DNA from: Ruminococcus sp.
GTDB lineage: Bacteria > Bacillota > Clostridia > Oscillospirales > Ruminococcaceae
NCBI GenBank assembly: GCA_017470535.1
Contig: JAFUYP010000004.1
Coordinates: 1-42,371 of the forward strand
Direction of reading: 5' to 3'
DNA length: 42,371 bases
Part shown: one piece after another, positions 7,488-15,256 of the stretch
How positions within the stretch are numbered: position 1 is the first letter of the stretch
Layout: every line of letters begins with the position of its first letter
Made by a program: the position numbers and the translations under genes
Notes under the pieces: generated by a model
Told to the model about the DNA's origin: nothing
Databases searched by the model: none
What the model saw: the letters and a program-made list of their open reading frames with translations, nothing else

Positions 7488-8795
7488 TTGGCAAAGTATT
7501 GGAACGAGGAAATCGAAACAATGGACTATGAGTCCATGAAAAAGCTGCAAAGCGAACGGCTCGTCAGGCAGGTAAGGCACGTTTATGACAATGTGCCGTA
7601 TTATAAAAACCTAATGGACGAAAGAGGGGTCACGCCCGATGATATAAAGGGCATTGAGGATCTTCATAAGCTCCCCTTTATCTCAAAGGCAGATCTGAGG
7701 GATAATTACCCCGACGGGCTGCTTGCAGTGCCTAAGTCGGAATGCGTAAGGATCCACGCTACAAGCGGCACAACAGGCAAAAGGGCGATAGCTTTCTATA
7801 CAGCTAAGGATATTGACATCTGGGATGACTGCGTTGCCCGTGCTATCACAGCAGCAGGCGGCACAAAGGAGGACGTTGTGCATATAGCTTATGGGTATGG
7901 TCTGTTTACGGGCGGTCTCGGGCTTCACGGCGGCTCACATAAGGTAGGCTGCCTGACACTTCCTGTATCCTCCGGCAATACCGAAAGACAGATACAGTTT
8001 ATGCAGGATCTTGGATCGACTATACTTTGCTGTACACCGTCCTATGCGGCATATATCGGCGAAACGGTCGCTGAAATGGGTCTTTCTCCCGATGACCTGA
8101 CCCTTAAAGCAGGTATCTTCGGCGCAGAGCCGTGGACAGAGGAGATGCGTCGGTCGATAGAAAAGAGCCTGGGTATCAAGGCGTATGATATTTACGGTCT
8201 TACCGAAACATCGGGTCCCGGAGTTGCGTTTGAGTGCGAATGCCAGACAGGTATGCACATCAATGAAGATAACTTTATTGCAGAGATAATAGACCCCGAT
8301 ACAGGCGAGGTGCTGCCCGAGGGCTCAAAGGGTGAGCTTGTGTTTACGAGCATCACAAAGGAGGCGTTCCCGCTGCTGAGATACCGCACAAGGGATATAT
8401 GTATCCTCACAAGAGAAAAGTGCAAGTGCGGCAGAACGCTTGTCAAGATGACAAAGCCTATGGGCAGAAGCGATGATATGCTCATCATCAAGGGTGTCAA
8501 TGTATTCCCGTCGCAGATAGAAACTGTCCTGCTGCGTGACTTCGGCGCTACACCTAACTATCAGATAGTAGTTGACAGAGTAGGCACGACAGATACCTTT
8601 GAGATAAAGATAGAGCTTTCTGATAATATGTTCGATGATACTATCAGATCTATCGAGGCGCTTGAAAAGAAGCTCTCGGCAGATATAGTACAGATACTCG
8701 GCATCAGGGCGAAGATAAGCCTTGTAGAGCCTAAGAGCATACCACGCTCCGAGGGCAAGGCTGTCAGAGTCATAGATAAGAGAAAGTTAGTATAA
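7488..8795 (+). CDS. paaK: Phenylacetate-CoA ligase family enzyme (TTG start)
   Basis: 435 residues, the normal PaaK length. It activates arylacetates with ATP and CoA, or could act in reverse on arylacetyl-CoA from IorAB. Visible motifs are the P-loop HATSGTTGKRAIAFYT (about residues 88-103), YGLTETSGPGVAFEC, YRTRDICIL, and the C-terminal RSDDMLIIKGVNVFPSQIE hinge segment. A start at TTG 7488 is supported by AGGAGGA seven bases upstream and no better ATG nearby. Neighbouring IorAB suggests aryl-acid substrates; the substrate itself is inference. In clostridia this trio commonly occurs with an ACT protein, as here. Confidence 0.92.
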   Translation: MAKYWNEEIETMDYESMKKLQSERLVRQVRHVYDNVPYYKNLMDERGVTPDDIKGIEDLHKLPFISKADLRDNYPDGLLAVPKSECVRIHATSGTTGKRAIAFYTAKDIDIWDDCVARAITAAGGTKEDVVHIAYGYGLFTGGLGLHGGSHKVGCLTLPVSSGNTERQIQFMQDLGSTILCCTPSYAAYIGETVAEMGLSPDDLTLKAGIFGAEPWTEEMRRSIEKSLGIKAYDIYGLTETSGPGVAFECECQTGMHINEDNFIAEIIDPDTGEVLPEGSKGELVFTSITKEAFPLLRYRTRDICILTREKCKCGRTLVKMTKPMGRSDDMLIIKGVNVFPSQIETVLLRDFGATPNYQIVVDRVGTTDTFEIKIELSDNMFDDTIRSIEALEKKLSADIVQILGIRAKISLVEPKSIPRSEGKAVRVIDKRKLV

Positions 8796-8807
8796 GGGGG
8801 TATTGAT

Positions 8808-9239
8808 ATGACAGTAAAACAGTTATCCGTATTCGCACAGAACAAGCCCGGCAGGATCTCAGCACTCACAAAGCTGCTTGCTGAAAACGGCGTCAACATC
8901 AGGGCTATCTCGGTGGCAGATACTAAGGATTTCGGCATATTAAGACTTATCGTCAGCGATATTGACAAGGCTAAGGCTGCGCTTAAAGACAATGCGGTGG
9001 TTCAGTCGTCAAAGGTGCTTGCCGTCATAGCAGAGGACACCCCCGGCGGTCTTGCAAGCATAATGGAGGCGCTTTATGCTGCAAATGTCAGCGTTGAGTA
9101 TATGTACTCGGCATTTCTGAACCCCTCTGAGAATAATGCCTGCCTGATACTGAGAGTTGACAACAACGACAACGCAGTATCGGCGCTCAAAGAAGCAGGC
9201 TTCAGGCTGCTCTCTCAGGAAGATATGGCTAAAATATAA
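8808..9239 (+). CDS. Tandem ACT-domain protein
   Basis: 143 residues made of two ACT domains: about 1-67 (KQLSVFAQNKPGRISALTKL) and about 70-140 (KVLAVIAEDTPGGLASIMEA). ACT domains bind amino acids and usually act as allosteric sensors. There is no fused catalytic domain. It lies 12 nt after the CoA ligase, so it is a likely sensor or regulator of the aryl-acid pathway, with an aromatic amino acid as the obvious but unproven ligand. It is the last gene of the operon and a terminator follows. Confidence 0.9.
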   Translation: MTVKQLSVFAQNKPGRISALTKLLAENGVNIRAISVADTKDFGILRLIVSDIDKAKAALKDNAVVQSSKVLAVIAEDTPGGLASIMEALYAANVSVEYMYSAFLNPSENNACLILRVDNNDNAVSALKEAGFRLLSQEDMAKI

Positions 9240-9258
9240 CTATAAGTATATAAGTATT

Positions 9259-9290
9259 ATCCCCTGTCCTTTCCCGGAATAGGGGATTTT
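9259..9290 (+). terminator. Intrinsic terminator after the ACT gene
   Basis: ATCCCCT (9259-9265) pairs with AGGGGAT (9281-9287) and is followed by a T-rich stretch. Two copies of GCTGATTTT follow directly. Confidence 0.65.
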
Positions 9291-9331
9291 GCTGATTTTG
9301 CTGATTTTAAGAAAATAATAAGATTTTATTA

Positions 9332-9360
9332 TTGACTTTATGCTCGTTTTATGTTAAAAT
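9332..9360 (+). promoter_or_regulatory. Promoter of the Dlt-like cluster
   Basis: TTGACT (9332-9337), exactly 17 bp, then TAAAAT (9355-9360), about 40 bp before the adenylation gene. A perfect 8+8 bp AT-rich inverted repeat (9314-9321 and 9326-9333) overlaps the -35 box and could be an operator. Confidence 0.7.
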
Positions 9361-9400
9361 ATCAATGTATAAGTATATGACCAGATAATGGAAGAGAAAT

Positions 9401-10906
9401 ATGAAAACAGATATTTTAGACAGGCTGGAAAGTACAGCCGCAAAATACAATAAAAAGACGGTCTTTACCGACGAAACGGGGAGCATCAGCTTTTGCGAGC
9501 TGCTTGATAAGGCTAAAAGGCTCGGCTCGGCTTTATGCAAGAAAGTGAGTGCCGGCAGCGCTGTCGCTGTGATGAGCGGCAGGAATGTCCTTACGCCGGT
9601 AACGTTTATAGGTATAGTGTATGCAGGGTGCTATTATGCGCCTATGGACGCATCGCAGCCGGAGGACAGACTGAAAAATATATTGAAGGTATTAAAGCCC
9701 CCGGTGCTTGTAGCCGATAAGGATAATGCAGACAAGGCGAAGGCACTCGGCTTTGAGGGCGAGATACTTTTGTCAGATGATTTTTTTGAAAGTGATATAG
9801 ACGATGATGCGCTTGCGCTCAGGCGTGAAAGAATGTGCATTGATGATCCTTTGTATGTGATATTTACATCAGGCTCTACGGGCAATCCCAAGGGCGTTAT
9901 CACATCAAAGCTCTCGCTGTGCTGCTATATAGATGCGTACAGAGAGGTCATGGGAATAGACGACAGCGACATTCTTGGCAACCAGTCGCCGCTTGACTAT
10001 ATCGCAGCGATAAGGGATATTTACCTGCCGATATTTACCGGTGCGTCAATGTATATTATCCCCAAGCAGTGCTTTGTGATGCCGGCAGAGCTTTTCAAAA
10101 CGCTTAATGACAAGAGGATAACCTCGGTCGGCTGGAGCGTGTCGGTGTTCACTATCGCAGTAAAGGTCGGGGCGTTTGACGGCGCAAAGCCCGAGTTCCT
10201 TAAAAAGATATGCTTCTCGGGGTCAGTGATGCCGTGTAATGTATTAAGGGTATGGCAGGAAAATCTTCCCGGTGCAAAATTTGTAAATCAGTATGGGCCT
10301 ACCGAGTGTACAGCATCGTGTACCTACTATGAGGTAGATCATGTGGTGGCTGATGACGAGGTGCTGCCAATAGGCAAGCCGTACAGCAATTACAGGGTGT
10401 TTTTGCTCAGCGAGGACAATAGGGCTGTGCCTGACGGTGAAATGGGCGAGATATGCGTAAGCGGTCCTATCGTGGCGCTGGGGTACTATAATGCGCCTGA
10501 GCTGACGGCTAAGACGTTTATACAGGATCCGCTCAATACTCTCTACCGTGAGATAATTTATAAGACGGGCGATTATGGTACTTTCCGTGAGGACGGCGTG
10601 CTGCTCTTCAACGGCAGAAAGGACAGGCAGATAAAGCATTTAGGTCACAGAGTCGAGCTGGGCGAGATAGAAGGTACGGCACTAAGACTTGAAAACGTAA
10701 AAGAATGCTGCGCTCTATATCAGAAGGAAAAGGAGCTTATATATCTTTTCTATACAGGAGATGCTTCTGTCAAGGAGATAGCAGGCTTCCTGCGTGGCGT
10801 GCTGCCGGGGTTCATGGTCCCGAGAAAGCTCATAGCGCTTGACGAGATGCCAAGGCTTGCAAACGGCAAGACGGATATGCAGACGCTCAAAGAGTATTTT
10901 AAGTGA
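9401..10906 (+). CDS. DltA-like amino-acid adenylating enzyme
   Basis: 501 residues, the length of DltA (D-alanine:carrier ligase) and a stand-alone NRPS A domain. Motifs are P-loop YVIFTSGSTGNPKGV (about 147-161), NQYGPTECTASCTYYEVD, YKTGDYG, GRKDRQIKHLGHRVELGEIE and the catalytic Lys in NGKTD near the C-terminus. It should activate an amino acid as its AMP ester and load the carrier encoded next. The pocket keeps the Asp (SPLDYIAAI), equivalent to the amino-group-binding Asp of DltA, but reads FSGSVMP where DltA has FCGEVLP. The Cys involved in D-alanine choice is therefore Ser. With the decarboxylase two genes on, I infer a substrate other than D-alanine. Confidence 0.88.
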   Translation: MKTDILDRLESTAAKYNKKTVFTDETGSISFCELLDKAKRLGSALCKKVSAGSAVAVMSGRNVLTPVTFIGIVYAGCYYAPMDASQPEDRLKNILKVLKPPVLVADKDNADKAKALGFEGEILLSDDFFESDIDDDALALRRERMCIDDPLYVIFTSGSTGNPKGVITSKLSLCCYIDAYREVMGIDDSDILGNQSPLDYIAAIRDIYLPIFTGASMYIIPKQCFVMPAELFKTLNDKRITSVGWSVSVFTIAVKVGAFDGAKPEFLKKICFSGSVMPCNVLRVWQENLPGAKFVNQYGPTECTASCTYYEVDHVVADDEVLPIGKPYSNYRVFLLSEDNRAVPDGEMGEICVSGPIVALGYYNAPELTAKTFIQDPLNTLYREIIYKTGDYGTFREDGVLLFNGRKDRQIKHLGHRVELGEIEGTALRLENVKECCALYQKEKELIYLFYTGDASVKEIAGFLRGVLPGFMVPRKLIALDEMPRLANGKTDMQTLKEYFK

Positions 10907-10963
10907 TATAAGCATAAAATAAACGTGGAAATAGGTTAAAGTGAAAGAAAGGACTGAAACAAA

Positions 10964-11197
10964 ATGAAAGAGCAGTTAATGGAGATACTTGAAGAATTAA
11001 GACCCGATGTAGACTTTGAAGCAGAAAAGCAGCTTATCACAGACGGCGTGCTTGACAGCTTTGATATAGTTTCGCTCGTAGGCTCGCTCAATGATGAATT
11101 TGATATTGAGATACAGGTCGGCAACCTCGTGCCTGATAACTTCAACAGCATTGAGGGCATGATGGCGCTTATAGAGAAATTACAGGACGAAGACTAA
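10964..11197 (+). CDS. Acyl/peptidyl carrier protein (DltC-like)
   Basis: 77 residues, acidic and helical, as expected of a carrier protein. The 4'-phosphopantetheine attachment Ser is in DGVLDSFDIVSL (about residue 30-35). It sits directly downstream of the adenylating enzyme and is its likely partner, carrying the activated amino acid as a thioester for later transfer by the MBOAT protein. The start at 10964 follows GAAAGAAAGGA. It resembles DltC in size and position, but a fatty-acid or NRPS type carrier cannot be told apart by sequence alone. Confidence 0.9.
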   Translation: MKEQLMEILEELRPDVDFEAEKQLITDGVLDSFDIVSLVGSLNDEFDIEIQVGNLVPDNFNSIEGMMALIEKLQDED

Positions 11198-11215
11198 AAA
11201 AGGAAACAGATATAA

Positions 11216-12394
11216 ATGAACAAAGATGTACTGTTTAGTGCAAAGGGACACTACAAAACGCCGTGCTATGTTTTCGACACAGATATATTTGAAAGCAGGG
11301 CAAAAAGAGTAAAGCAGGCTTTCGGCAGCAATGTCGGGCTGTGCTATTCTATAAAGGCTGACCCGTTTATGACAGAGTTTGTGCCTGACGTTTTTGACAG
11401 GATAGAGGTCTGTTCTCCCGGGGAACTGAGCATCTGTGAAAAGGTCGGGGCTGACCTTTCAAAGGTTATCTTCTCGGGCGTCAACAAGACATATGAGGAC
11501 GTTGAGAGAGCGTTTAATGACAGGGTGGGCGTTTTCACCGCCGAGTCAAGGCTTCACCTTGAATATATTAACAAAGTGTCACTTGAAAACGGCAGCGTTT
11601 CCAGTGTGATACTCAGACTGTCGCACGGCAGCCAGTTCGGTATAGACGAGAATGAACTCAAAGAGCTTGTAAAAGACCGTGAGCAGTTTAAAGGTGTACA
11701 AATTATCGGTCTGCACTATTTTACGGGGACAAACAAGACCAAAGCAAAGGTAATAGAAAAAGAGCTTGCAAGGCTTGATGAACTGCTTATTTCACTTAAA
11801 AGTGAGTATGGGTTCGAGGCTTCTCATGTAGAGTACGGCACAGGGCTTGCGGTCGAATACTACAAAGACCTTACAGATGAGAGCGACTATGCACTGCTTG
11901 ACGAAGTCGCCCCGGTGATAAGGGCATTTGCGGACAAATATCCGCTGACAGTCGAAATGGGGAGATTTTTCGCAGCGACCTGTGGATATTACCTGACGAC
12001 CGTTATGGATATAAAGCAAAATGACGGCATAAATTATGTTATCTGCGACGGCGGTATCAACCAGCTCAATTATTATGGGCAGAATATGGCAATGAAAGTT
12101 CCGCCGATAGAGCTGCTCGATAATAAAGAGGGGGAAAATACGGACTATTGCCTGTGCGGCAGCCTTTGTACGACTGCTGATATACTGGTAAGAAAGGTAA
12201 CGCTCCCGAAGCTCAGTATCGGTGATACGCTTGTTTTCTCAAAATGCGGTGCATACTCGGTCTGCGAGGGGATAGCGGTGTTCCTGTCACGCTCATTGCC
12301 TGCGGTGTCCGTTTACAGCGAAAAAGAAGGGCTTAGATCGCTCAGAGGGCATTTTGAGAGCTATACCCTCAACTACGGGGGTGGCATAGAGTGA
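11216..12394 (+). CDS. PLP-dependent decarboxylase of the LysA/ornithine decarboxylase (fold III) family
   Basis: 392 residues. The PLP-binding Lys is in LCYSIKADP (about residue 43-51). Downstream are HYFTGTN, VEYGTGLAVEY, EMGRFFAATCGYY (in place of EPGR), CDGGINQLNYY, and a catalytic-type Cys in LCGSLCTTADIL with the CGAYSVCEG segment. The family decarboxylates diaminopimelate, ornithine, arginine and related amino acids. BtrK of butirosin synthesis is a relative that acts on a carrier-bound glutamyl group. Canonical dlt operons lack such a gene. It lies 18 nt after the carrier gene and overlaps the MBOAT gene by 4 bp, so it is integral to this system. The substrate is unknown. Confidence 0.9.
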   Translation: MNKDVLFSAKGHYKTPCYVFDTDIFESRAKRVKQAFGSNVGLCYSIKADPFMTEFVPDVFDRIEVCSPGELSICEKVGADLSKVIFSGVNKTYEDVERAFNDRVGVFTAESRLHLEYINKVSLENGSVSSVILRLSHGSQFGIDENELKELVKDREQFKGVQIIGLHYFTGTNKTKAKVIEKELARLDELLISLKSEYGFEASHVEYGTGLAVEYYKDLTDESDYALLDEVAPVIRAFADKYPLTVEMGRFFAATCGYYLTTVMDIKQNDGINYVICDGGINQLNYYGQNMAMKVPPIELLDNKEGENTDYCLCGSLCTTADILVRKVTLPKLSIGDTLVFSKCGAYSVCEGIAVFLSRSLPAVSVYSEKEGLRSLRGHFESYTLNYGGGIE

Positions 12395-13965
12395 GTTATA
12401 CATCAGTCAGCTTTTTGGCGTTCACGGCGGTATGTATGGTATTATACTACCTCCTGCCAAAAAAGCACCGCTGGTGCGTGCTGCTTGCAGCGAGCATCGG
12501 CTTTTATGCGATAGTGTGCTTAAAGTATATCGCATTTATAATACTTACCGCCATGACTACATACGGCGGCGGCAGGTGGCTGTCAGGCTACATAGAAAAA
12601 ACAGACGCCACCCTTAAAGAAAATAAAAAGACCTGGACAAAAGAACAGAAAGACAGCTTTAAACAAAACGTAACAAAACACAAAAAACTGATATGCGCCG
12701 GTATTCTGATACTCAATTTCGGTGTGCTTTGCTTTTTGAAGTATTATAATATGTTTGCTCTGACGTTTGGAGCGCCTGCTTTAAAGTTGTTTTTGCCGCT
12801 CGGTATATCATTTTATACCTTCCAGTCTATGGGGTATATAATAGATATTTACCGCAAGAAGTTCACGGCTGAGAAAAACCCTTTAAAGCTGTTGTTATTT
12901 GTGAGCTTTTTCCCGCAGATAGTGCAGGGACCTATCAGCTTTTACAGCAGCCTTGCTTCTCAGCTTTATGACGGCAATGATTACGACTTTAAAAATATCA
13001 AAGAAGGCGTGCTTCTCATATGCTGGGGCTTTTTCAAGAAGATGATAATAGCAGACAGGCTGGTCGCCGGTATCACGACGATAACAGAGGGGTATAAGGA
13101 ATACTCCGGTACGCTTGTGCTTGGTGCGGCGGTCATCTACGCTTTGCAGCTTTATGCTGATTTCTCGGGCGGTGTTGATATTTCAAGGGGCGTGTCACAG
13201 CTGTTTGGGATAGATCTTGCTGAGAATTTCAGACGTCCGTATTTCTCACGCAGTATTTCCGAATACTGGCGCAGGTGGCATATCACCCTGGGCGCATGGC
13301 TCAAGGAGTATCTGTTCTATCCGATAGCTATGAGCAAGCTGTTCATGAACTTCTCAAAGAAGCTCAAGGCACGCTTTGGCATGAAGATAGCAAAGGTACT
13401 GCCGGTAAGTATAGCATCGCTTATCACGTTCGTTATAATCGGCGTGTGGCACGGTGCTAACTGGAAATATGCTGCTTTCGGCGTGTGGAACGGCGGTATC
13501 ATAATGATCTCCACGCTGCTTGAAGAACGCTTCGGGATAATAAAAGAAAAACTTAAAATAAAGAATGAAAATAAACTGTTTATAGCGTTCCAGATGATAA
13601 GAACGTTCCTTGTGGTGCTGGTCGGGTACTTCTTCGATATAGCAGCTGATTTTACATCTGCTATGGAGATGATGGCAAAGAGCATCTATGATCTTCATAT
13701 CACGGAGATATTCACAAGGAGATTCTACGAGGTCATCGGCTTACCGATAAGAGAGGTGCTGCTGGTGCTTTTGATGACAGGTGTGCTGCTTTGGGTATCT
13801 ATCTGGCAGGAACGCCATAAGGACACGACTCTTCGTGCAGAGATATGCAAAAAGGGCTATGCAGTCGAGTGCCTGGTATTCCTGTTGCTGTTTTTCTCGG
13901 TAGTGGTGTTCGCATCATACGGACCGGGCACTGATCCGGCAGACTTTTACTATATGCAGTTTTAG
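12391..13965 (+). CDS. MBOAT family membrane acyltransferase (DltB-like, GTG start)
   Basis: 524 residues with about ten to twelve membrane segments. Family motifs are YTFQSMGYIIDIYR, FFPQIVQGPI, EYWRRWHITLGAWLKEYLFYP and GVWHGANWKYAAFGVWNGG, which carries the conserved His. DltB-type MBOAT proteins take an acyl group from a cytoplasmic carrier protein and pass it across the membrane for attachment to a surface polymer. The GTG at 12391 overlaps the decarboxylase stop (GTGA) and follows a G-rich ribosome binding site. A polar, Lys-rich insert at about 70-95 lies between early helices. AlgI-like O-acetylation is the alternative, but the carrier gene favours a Dlt-type donor. Confidence 0.9.
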   Translation: MSYTSVSFLAFTAVCMVLYYLLPKKHRWCVLLAASIGFYAIVCLKYIAFIILTAMTTYGGGRWLSGYIEKTDATLKENKKTWTKEQKDSFKQNVTKHKKLICAGILILNFGVLCFLKYYNMFALTFGAPALKLFLPLGISFYTFQSMGYIIDIYRKKFTAEKNPLKLLLFVSFFPQIVQGPISFYSSLASQLYDGNDYDFKNIKEGVLLICWGFFKKMIIADRLVAGITTITEGYKEYSGTLVLGAAVIYALQLYADFSGGVDISRGVSQLFGIDLAENFRRPYFSRSISEYWRRWHITLGAWLKEYLFYPIAMSKLFMNFSKKLKARFGMKIAKVLPVSIASLITFVIIGVWHGANWKYAAFGVWNGGIIMISTLLEERFGIIKEKLKIKNENKLFIAFQMIRTFLVVLVGYFFDIAADFTSAMEMMAKSIYDLHITEIFTRRFYEVIGLPIREVLLVLLMTGVLLWVSIWQERHKDTTLRAEICKKGYAVECLVFLLLFFSVVVFASYGPGTDPADFYYMQF

Positions 13966-13994
13966 CAGGCGATTGTTTAGGAGGCAAACGAAAA

Positions 13995-15092
13995 ATGACA
14001 AAAAAACGTGCAGTCAAGCTCATCGCACTTTTTGTGATGACGGCTGCGATATATCTGTTTTTGCAGTGGTTTCTGATAAGAACAAGCCCCACGACAGAAT
14101 ATCATATAAAGAACTTTTTCAAAGAGCCGGATAATTCTATGGACGTGGGTTTTGTAGGCGCAAGCGAGATGTATGCGGACTATTCGCCGCCGCTTGCCTA
14201 TAAAAAATACGGTTTTACCGGATATAACTTCTGCTTTGAGGGCGCACCCGGACAGCTTTATAATGCTATGATAGACGTGTATCTCGATCACCAGTCGCCG
14301 CAGCTTATGGTGATCGAGATAAATGGCTTTCTGTATAAGGAGTGGTATGCCGAGAGAGATGCAAATTATCAGAGGTTCATAGATAATCTGCCGTTCTCGC
14401 TGAGAAAGTTACAGATAATACATGACTACGTTGACGAGGATGACAGGATCAACTATTATGTGCCTATGGTATCATATCACTCAAACTGGAAGGGTCCTGT
14501 ATTTCAGAGCGGCAGGGCGCTGGCACTTTTTAAAAACAGTTTCAGTGACTACTCAATGACAAAGAGCCTTGGTACAAGGTCTACCACTGAGTCGCAGAGG
14601 GCAGTGCTCAGAAGATATAAGAAAAAAGACCAGATCACCGACTGGGGGCTTGAAGAACTTCGCAAAACAGTCGCTCACTGCAAGGAAAAGGGAATAGAGA
14701 AGATACTCTTTATAAGAGCGCCGCATAAAGCGCCGATGCCTAAAAAGACTGTTAAACAGATCCGTGAGATCATCGAGGGCGCAGGGTATGATTTTTTAAA
14801 CTGTGAGCGAAAGATCTCGGAAGAGATAGGCATTGATGAAAGCACCGACTACTATAATGACGACCACCTGAATGTATTGGGGTGTGAAAAATTCACCGAC
14901 TACCTCGGAAACTACATAATGACCAACTATGATATTACCACCGACCATAGCGAAAAGATAGACAAAGAGTGGGAAGAGTGCGCTGATTATACACAAAAGG
15001 TGTTTGATGAGATAAAACCTCTTACCTTTGAAAACGAGGACGAGCTTTACTATGAGATGAATGTTGACAGGCTCGTCAAAAAAGAAGACTGA
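13995..15092 (+). CDS. DltD-like / SGNH-type membrane-anchored protein
   Basis: 365 residues. One N-terminal membrane segment (about 8-27) is followed by an extracellular domain. The region DVGFVGASEMYADYSP (about 51-66) looks like the nucleophile-Ser block of SGNH/DltD enzymes, and DYYNDDHLNVLG (about 287-298) supplies the Asp and His. DltD or AlgJ-type proteins work with MBOAT partners to attach groups to teichoic acids or other glycans outside the cell. A clear AGGAGG lies 10 nt before the ATG at 13995. It is the last gene of the cluster, followed by a strong terminator. The polymer acceptor is unknown. Confidence 0.83.
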   Translation: MTKKRAVKLIALFVMTAAIYLFLQWFLIRTSPTTEYHIKNFFKEPDNSMDVGFVGASEMYADYSPPLAYKKYGFTGYNFCFEGAPGQLYNAMIDVYLDHQSPQLMVIEINGFLYKEWYAERDANYQRFIDNLPFSLRKLQIIHDYVDEDDRINYYVPMVSYHSNWKGPVFQSGRALALFKNSFSDYSMTKSLGTRSTTESQRAVLRRYKKKDQITDWGLEELRKTVAHCKEKGIEKILFIRAPHKAPMPKKTVKQIREIIEGAGYDFLNCERKISEEIGIDESTDYYNDDHLNVLGCEKFTDYLGNYIMTNYDITTDHSEKIDKEWEECADYTQKVFDEIKPLTFENEDELYYEMNVDRLVKKED

Positions 15093-15097
15093 TATTT

Positions 15098-15126
15098 CCC
15101 CCTGCAAGCCGCAGGGGTGTTTTTTT
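15098..15126 (+). terminator. Terminator of the Dlt-like cluster
   Basis: CCCCTGC (15099-15105), a 5-nt loop, GCAGGGG (15111-15117), then TGT and a run of six Ts. It closes the 9401-15092 operon. Confidence 0.9.
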
Positions 15127-15180
15127 AGTGTGACATAAGCTCTGCGACAGCGTTCTTATGCGGCATTATCTAATTGGTTA

Positions 15181-15209
15181 TTGACAATTTGTAAAAAATA
15201 AAGTATAAT
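15181..15209 (+). promoter_or_regulatory. Perfect consensus sigma-A promoter
   Basis: TTGACA (15181-15186), 17 bp, TATAAT (15204-15209). It drives the GGDEF-EAL gene, whose start lies about 48 bp downstream. Confidence 0.88.
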
Positions 15210-15256
15210 AAATTAAATAGATGATACTTTAATAGGGTAATGAGGTGAGGGAATAT

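Noticed and set aside
9290-9309. Tandem GCTGATTTT repeat after the ACT-gene terminator
   Set aside because: Only two short copies, probably chance within the T-rich terminator tail.
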